NCBI GenBank assembly: GCA_007121115.1
Contig: SKMI01000318.1
Span: 1-10,191 of the forward strand
DNA length: 10,191 nucleotides
Direction: 5' to 3'
DNA from: Paracoccaceae bacterium
Lineage (GTDB): Bacteria; Pseudomonadota; Alphaproteobacteria; Rhodobacterales; Rhodobacteraceae
Shown: positions 6,182 to 10,191 of the stretch, one piece after another
Layout: each line of letters begins with the position of its first letter
How positions within the stretch are numbered: the stretch's first letter is position 1
Notes under the pieces: generated by a model
Database searches by the model: none
The model's input: the letters and a program-made list of their open reading frames with translations, nothing else
What the model was told of the DNA's origin: nothing
Program-made: the position numbers and the translations under genes

Positions 6182-6206
6182 CCGCGCGGCGGGTTGGCAC
6201 CATAAT
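6175..6206 (+). promoter_or_regulatory. Weak candidate promoter of the ybeZ-ybeY-corC-lnt cluster
   Basis: CATAAT (6201-6206) is a 5/6 match to the -10 box and would place the start of transcription near 6213, about 20 nt before the ybeZ start. The best -35-like box, TTGCGT (6175-6180), is 20 bp away, longer than ideal. The palindrome GCCGCGCGGC (6181-6190) fills the spacer, so binding there could control access. Confidence 0.3.
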
Positions 6207-6231
6207 TCGGCATATCAAAAGGGAGACCCGC

Positions 6232-7245
6232 TTGGGCATCAGCGCGCTGACCCCCCCGCCCGCGCCGGACGGCAGCACCGAAACCCGCCTGGAATTTGCC
6301 GACAACCGTCTGCTCATCGACCTGTGTGGCGAATTCGACCGGAACCTCACCCATCTGGAAAGTCAGCTTGGCGTGCAGATCGTGCGCCGGGGCAACCAGC
6401 TTGTGCTGATGGGGTCCGCCGACGTGCGCGCCGCCACGGCCGAGGTGCTGACCACGCTTTACGACATGCTGGGTCAGGGGCGCGCGGTGGAACCCGGTGA
6501 CATCGATGCGCTGATCCGCATGGGCAGCCCGAGCGACAGCGGTGGCGGGCAGGAACAGCTGGAGATGTTCCGCACCGGGCGGCTGGAGATTCGCACCCGC
6601 AAGAAGGTCATCAGCCCCCGCACCAAGGCGCAGCAGGCCTATACCCGCGCGCTGCTGGAGCAGGAACTGAACTTCGGCATCGGGCCGGCGGGCACCGGCA
6701 AGACTTACATCGCCGTCGCCGTGGCCGTGCACATGTTCAGCGAAGGGCATGTGGACAAGATCATCCTGTCGCGCCCGGCGGTCGAGGCCGGGGAGCGGCT
6801 GGGCTTCCTGCCCGGCGACATGAAGGACAAGATCGACCCCTACATGCAGCCGCTCTATGACGCGCTGAACGATTTCCTGCCCGGCAAACAGTTGCAGAAA
6901 CTGATGGAGGAGCGGCGGATCGAGATCGCGCCCCTGGCCTTCATGCGCGGGCGGACGCTGTCCAACGCCTTCGTGGTGCTGGACGAGGCGCAGAACGCCA
7001 CCGAGATGCAGATGAAGATGTTCCTGACCCGGCTGGGCGAAGGCTCGCGCATGGCGGTCACCGGCGACCGCAGCCAGGTGGACCTGCCGCGCGGGGTGCA
7101 GTCCGGGCTGCGGGCGGCGGAGCGGATTCTGGACGGCGTCGAAGGGATCAGCTTCAGCTATTTCACCGCCGCTGATGTGGTCCGTCACCCGCTGGTGGCG
7201 CGGATCATCAACGCCTACGAGCGCGACGAGGAGCGCGGTGTCTGA
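6232..7245 (+). CDS. ybeZ: PhoH-family ATPase (YbeZ/PhoH-like)
   Basis: This 337-aa cytoplasmic P-loop ATPase belongs to the PhoH family, a helicase-like group linked to RNA processing and ribosome maturation beside YbeY. The start is TTG 6232: GGGAG (6221-6225) lies 6 nt upstream, and no ATG is better placed. An in-frame TTG at 6175 would add 19 residues but lacks a good ribosome site and falls in the promoter region. Residues about 18-85 form the N-terminal KH-like part, and the ATPase domain follows from about 125. Walker A is GPAGTGKT (151-158), Walker B VVLDEAQN (248-255), and the sensor-like TGDRSQVDLP starts at T278. The end overlaps ybeY by 8 nt, implying translational coupling. In E. 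coli the order is miaB-ybeZ-ybeY-ybeX-lnt; here miaB is not upstream. Confidence 0.95.
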   Translation: MGISALTPPPAPDGSTETRLEFADNRLLIDLCGEFDRNLTHLESQLGVQIVRRGNQLVLMGSADVRAATAEVLTTLYDMLGQGRAVEPGDIDALIRMGSPSDSGGGQEQLEMFRTGRLEIRTRKKVISPRTKAQQAYTRALLEQELNFGIGPAGTGKTYIAVAVAVHMFSEGHVDKIILSRPAVEAGERLGFLPGDMKDKIDPYMQPLYDALNDFLPGKQLQKLMEERRIEIAPLAFMRGRTLSNAFVVLDEAQNATEMQMKMFLTRLGEGSRMAVTGDRSQVDLPRGVQSGLRAAERILDGVEGISFSYFTAADVVRHPLVARIINAYERDEERGV

Positions 7246-7774
7246 AACCCCGCCGCTGGTGGATGTGGTGATCGCCGACCCGCGCTGGGCGGCGCTGGAC
7301 CTTTCTGCACTGGCCGAGCGGGCGGCGCGGGCCGCGTTGGCGCACCTTGGCCATGACGCGGGCGCGTTCGAGCTTTGCGTGCTGGGCTGCGACGACGCCC
7401 GCATCGCCGCGCTGAACGCCGATTTCAGGGGCAAGCCCGCGCCGACGAACGTGCTGAGCTGGCCCGCCGTCGATCTGGGCGCCGATACGGACGGTGCCCC
7501 CCCGGCGCCACCCCACCGTGGCACGCCCGCAGACCCCGAATCGCTGGGCGACATTGCCATTGCTTATGACACCTGCATGGCCGAGGCGCGCGCGCAGGGC
7601 ATCGCGCCCGTGGACCATGTGACGCACCTGCTGGTCCATGGGGTGCTGCACCTGCTGGGATATGATCATATCCGTGACAAAGATGCCGCGTTGATGGAAA
7701 ATACCGAAGCCGAGATACTTGCCAGCCTGGGGGTGGCGAACCCATATGACGCCGGGGCAGAGCACCCGGATTAG
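7238..7774 (+). CDS. ybeY: Endoribonuclease YbeY (rRNA maturation factor)
   Basis: This 178-aa zinc-dependent single-strand endoribonuclease acts in 16S rRNA 3'-end maturation and ribosome quality control. The signature HGVLHLLGYDH supplies the three zinc-binding histidines H134, H138 and H144 (H-3X-H-5X-H), and the upstream LNADFRGKPAPTNVLSWP keeps the conserved Arg (R64). The start is GTG 7238, with GAGGAG (7228-7233) 4 nt upstream; it lies inside the end of ybeZ, so the two are probably coupled. Residues about 79-102 form a Gly/Pro/Asp-rich insert before LGDIAIAY, longer than in E. coli YbeY. The insert falls between conserved blocks and should be a surface loop. corC starts 15 nt after the stop. 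Confidence 0.96.
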   Translation: MSETPPLVDVVIADPRWAALDLSALAERAARAALAHLGHDAGAFELCVLGCDDARIAALNADFRGKPAPTNVLSWPAVDLGADTDGAPPAPPHRGTPADPESLGDIAIAYDTCMAEARAQGIAPVDHVTHLLVHGVLHLLGYDHIRDKDAALMENTEAEILASLGVANPYDAGAEHPD

Positions 7775-7789
7775 CAACGGAAAGGGCCG

Positions 7790-8659
7790 ATGGGCGATAC
7801 AACAGGCGGATCTACCGCGGCGCGTGGCGCGCTGGATGATCCGCGGGACAATGAGCAGCGCAGCTTCTTCGGACGGCTTTTCGGCGCGCTCACTCCCGAA
7901 GACGAGGAAGCCGCCGCCGCAATCGGCGCCGAGCTTCAGGGCACACTTCCCGGCATTGCCAACCTGCGCAAGCTGCGGGTCGAGGACGTGGCCATCCCCA
8001 AGGCCGAAATCGCGGCGGTGCCGCTGGATGTGGCGCGTGACGAACTGGTGCGCGTGTTCCGCGACAGCGGGTTCTCGCGTCTGCCGGTCTATGTGGACAC
8101 GCTGGACCGGCCGCTGGGGATGTTGCACCTGAAGGACCTGGCGCTGACCTACGGGTTCAACGGCAACAGTCATGATATCGATCTGGAGCCGCTGCTGCGC
8201 CCGGTGCTGTTCGTACCGGCGTCGATGCCCCTGGCGGTGCTGCTGCAGAAGATGCAGTCCGAACGCCGCCACATGGCGTTGGTGATCGACGAATTCGGTG
8301 GTGTGGACGGGTTGGTGACCATCGAGGACCTGGTCGAACAGGTGGTGGGCGAGATCGAGGACGAGCACGACACCGACGACGAAGACCTGTTCCGCCTGGA
8401 ACGCCCCGGCGTCTGGCTGGCCGAGGCGCGCACGCCGCTGGAAGAATTCGAGGCCGAGATCGGTCAGCAACTGGCCGACCCCGAAGAGAACGAAGAGGTG
8501 GACACACTCGGCGGGCTGGTCTTCATGCTGGCCGAGCGGGTGCCCGCACGGGCCGAGGTGATCGAACACCCCGATGGCGTGTCCTTCGAGGTGCTGGACG
8601 CCGACCCCCGCCGGATCAAGCGGTTGCGCGTGCGTCTGCCTGCGGCGCAGGCCGGCTGA
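7790..8659 (+). CDS. corC: CBS-pair transporter-associated protein, CorC/HlyC family (YbeX-like)
   Basis: This 289-aa protein matches the CorC/YbeX group. A Gly/Asp-rich N-terminus (1-60) is followed by two CBS domains (about 65-125 with SGFSRLPVYVDTLDRPLGMLHLKDL, and about 133-190 with HMALVIDEFGGVDGLVTIEDLVEQVVGEI), then the CorC_HlyC domain (about 203-284). CBS pairs bind adenine nucleotides, and the family is linked to Mg/Co efflux and, in this operon, to ribosome function; 'hemolysin' labels for it are misleading. No membrane DUF21 domain is present, so it should be soluble. The ATG has GGAAAGGG (7779-7786) close upstream. It lies 15 nt after ybeY and 3 nt before lnt, in one operon. Confidence 0.93.
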   Translation: MGDTTGGSTAARGALDDPRDNEQRSFFGRLFGALTPEDEEAAAAIGAELQGTLPGIANLRKLRVEDVAIPKAEIAAVPLDVARDELVRVFRDSGFSRLPVYVDTLDRPLGMLHLKDLALTYGFNGNSHDIDLEPLLRPVLFVPASMPLAVLLQKMQSERRHMALVIDEFGGVDGLVTIEDLVEQVVGEIEDEHDTDDEDLFRLERPGVWLAEARTPLEEFEAEIGQQLADPEENEEVDTLGGLVFMLAERVPARAEVIEHPDGVSFEVLDADPRRIKRLRVRLPAAQAG

Positions 8660-8662
8660 GGC

Positions 8663-10191
8663 GTGGCGTCGCGCTGGCGCCGCGCACGGCTCGCGTTTTG
8701 GGCTGCGCTTCGGATGGGGCTGCCCTTTGCGCTGACGGGCGGGGTCATGGCCACGGGGCAGGCGCCGCTGGGCTGGTGGTGGGCCACGCTGGCCGGGTTC
8801 GCCGCGCTGTTATGGCTGCTGCCTGCGGGCGGCGCACCGCGCGTGCTGGCGGGGCGCATGTTCGCCGCCGGTTGCGGGTATTTCGCGCTGGCGCTGGGCT
8901 GGATCGTGCATCCTTTCATGGTGGAGCCGTATATCTACGGCTGGATGGCCCCATTCGGGCTGGCGGCTTTGGCGGGCGGCATGGCGCTGTTCTGGGGGCT
9001 GGCGGGATGGGGTGCGGGCTGGCTTGCGGCGGGTCGGGCGCAGGCACTCCCGCTGGCGGTGGCGCTGGTGGGGGCCGAGGCGCTGCGCGGCTGGCTGTTC
9101 GGCGGCTTCCCCTGGGCGCTGGCGGGGCATGTCTGGATCGGCACGCCGGTGGCACAACTGGCCGCCGTGACCGGGGCGCTGGGGCTGAGCCTGCTGACGC
9201 TGGCAGCGCCCGCGGTGGTCTGGCTGGCTGCGCGCCCGCTGCCCCGGTTGGCGCTGGGCGCGGGGGCGGTGGCGGTGCTGGCCGGGGTCTGGCTTTGGGG
9301 GGCGGCGCGTGAAGCCGCGCCGCTGCCTGACCCGCAGATCGACCTGAACCTGCGGCTGGTGCAGGTGAACGCGCCGCAGCATCTGAAGTGGCACCCCGAT
9401 TACCGCTGGGGGTTCTTCGACCGGCATCTGGCCCTGACCGAGGCGCTGCCCGAGCCGGGCACCCCGTCCCCCGATCTGGTGATCTGGTCGGAAACGTCGG
9501 TTCCGTTCCTGCTGGAAAACCCCGGTGCCGGGCTGGAGGCGATTGCCGCCGCGGGCGGCGACGCGCATGTGGCGCTGGGCATCCAGCGGCTGGAGGAGGG
9601 CGGTTACTTCAACTCGATCGCCCTGCTGGACCCCGTAGGCGCGCCCGCGCAGGTCTACGACAAGCACCATCTGGTGCCCTTCGGCGAATACGTGCCGCTG
9701 GCCGAGGCGCTCTTGGGGCGCGGCTATCGGGGGTTCGCCTCGCAGATGCTCGATGGCTACAGCGCTGGGCCGGGGCCGGTGGTCCAGGACTGGGGTCGCT
9801 TTGGCACCGTGCTGCCGACGATCTGCTATGAATCCATCTTTGCCCGACATCACCGGGTCAGCCCGCGCGCCGACTGGGTATTACAGGTCACGAACGATGC
9901 CTGGTTCGGCAACTGGTCCGGGCCGCGCCAGCACTTGGCGCAGGCGCGGCTGCGGGCGATCGAGACCGGGTTGCCACTGGTGCGGGCGGCGAACACCGGG
10001 ATTTCGGCGGTGATCGACGCGCGCGGGGGCATTGCGGCGTCACTGGGGCTGAACGAGGCAGGCGTGGTGGATGCGCCCCTGCCGGGCGCGCTGCCCGCGC
10101 CGCTATACGCCCGCACCGGCGATGGGCCGATGCTGGCGCTGCTGGCCTTGCTGGCGGTGGGCCTGGGGGTGTCGGGGCGGAGGTGCCGGAC
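8663..10191 (+). CDS. lnt: Apolipoprotein N-acyltransferase (3' end outside window)
   Basis: The frame is open from GTG 8663 to the window edge, giving 509 full codons without a stop; E. coli Lnt is 512 aa, so little is missing. Lnt is an inner-membrane enzyme that adds the third acyl chain to the N-terminal Cys of lipoproteins, using phospholipid as donor. Residues about 15-215 hold several hydrophobic helices, residues about 225-470 are the periplasmic nitrilase-like domain, and a last helix begins near 490. The catalytic triad is intact: E277 (in WSETSVP), K334 (in YDKHHLVPFGEYVP) and C388 (in ICYESIF). The corC stop at 8657-8659 is in the same frame, so GTG 8663 is the first possible start. 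GAGG (8658-8661) is unusually close to it; translation may depend on coupling to corC. The next ATG, at 8714, would shorten the N-terminus by 17 residues. Confidence 0.95.
   Translation, partial: MASRWRRARLAFWAALRMGLPFALTGGVMATGQAPLGWWWATLAGFAALLWLLPAGGAPRVLAGRMFAAGCGYFALALGWIVHPFMVEPYIYGWMAPFGLAALAGGMALFWGLAGWGAGWLAAGRAQALPLAVALVGAEALRGWLFGGFPWALAGHVWIGTPVAQLAAVTGALGLSLLTLAAPAVVWLAARPLPRLALGAGAVAVLAGVWLWGAAREAAPLPDPQIDLNLRLVQVNAPQHLKWHPDYRWGFFDRHLALTEALPEPGTPSPDLVIWSETSVPFLLENPGAGLEAIAAAGGDAHVALGIQRLEEGGYFNSIALLDPVGAPAQVYDKHHLVPFGEYVPLAEALLGRGYRGFASQMLDGYSAGPGPVVQDWGRFGTVLPTICYESIFARHHRVSPRADWVLQVTNDAWFGNWSGPRQHLAQARLRAIETGLPLVRAANTGISAVIDARGGIAASLGLNEAGVVDAPLPGALPAPLYARTGDGPMLALLALLAVGLGVSGRRCR

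Noticed and set aside
6195..6211. Sigma-54-like TGGCAC upstream of ybeZ
   Set aside because: The -12 GC is not at the required distance: 10 nt after the GG the bases are CG (6208-6209), so the element does not meet the consensus spacing.
6139..8569. Long minus-strand open frames (6139-7560, 7208-8569) opposite ybeZ, ybeY and corC
   Set aside because: They lie antisense to well-supported genes with conserved motifs, are rich in His/Gln/Arg typical of GC-rich shadow frames, and show no family resemblance.
8698..9312. Plus-strand 204-codon open frame over lnt
   Set aside because: It is the wrong frame of lnt; the Gly/Ala/Arg-rich translation lacks membrane pattern and motifs, whereas the frame from 8663 carries the complete Lnt triad.

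Overview
The window looks like chromosomal core sequence from a GC-rich alphaproteobacterium, most likely of the Rhodobacterales/Rhodobacteraceae. The grounds are a strong G/C third-position bias, the style of the OmpA, Lrp and small secreted proteins, and the ybeZ(phoH)-ybeY-corC-lnt gene order. I see no insertion sequence, phage gene, CRISPR array, tRNA or rRNA. Most of the window is housekeeping sequence; the less explained parts are small envelope genes and some intergenic palindromes.

Left part (1-1460, + strand): the C-terminal end of an OmpA-family protein, cut by the window edge, is followed by a 114-aa protein with one membrane segment and a coiled coil. Next comes an Lrp/AsnC-family regulator whose upstream region carries a TTGCGCAA palindrome over a possible promoter. 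Middle-left (1461-2109): a rho-independent-type hairpin (1533-1556) ends a minus-strand gene for a 64-aa secreted or membrane-anchored protein (1591-1785). A 324-bp intergenic region then separates this gene from the divergent CAP-domain lipoprotein gene (2110-2649).

Centre (2650-6114): ileS, encoding isoleucyl-tRNA synthetase, with a reasonable sigma-70-type promoter embedded in a dyad, then a 70-aa DUF2798 membrane protein. Right part (6232-10191): a tightly packed cluster of ybeZ/phoH (TTG start), ybeY (GTG start, 8-nt overlap), corC and lnt (GTG start, 3-nt gap). This is the widespread rRNA-maturation and envelope cluster. lnt runs off the right edge without a stop, but its catalytic triad E277/K334/C388 is intact and it is nearly full length.

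How the genes fit together: several products act at the cell envelope (OmpA, the TM coiled-coil protein, the 64-aa protein, the CAP lipoprotein, DUF2798 and Lnt). Lnt performs the last acylation of lipoproteins, a class that includes the CAP protein encoded here. YbeZ, YbeY and IleRS serve translation and RNA processing. I find no clearly novel multi-gene system. The best leads are a palindromic octamer (CCGCGCGG) concentrated in intergenic regions, the 64-aa protein with an acidic Pro/Val/Glu linker, and the CAP lipoprotein that seems to lack one metal-site histidine.
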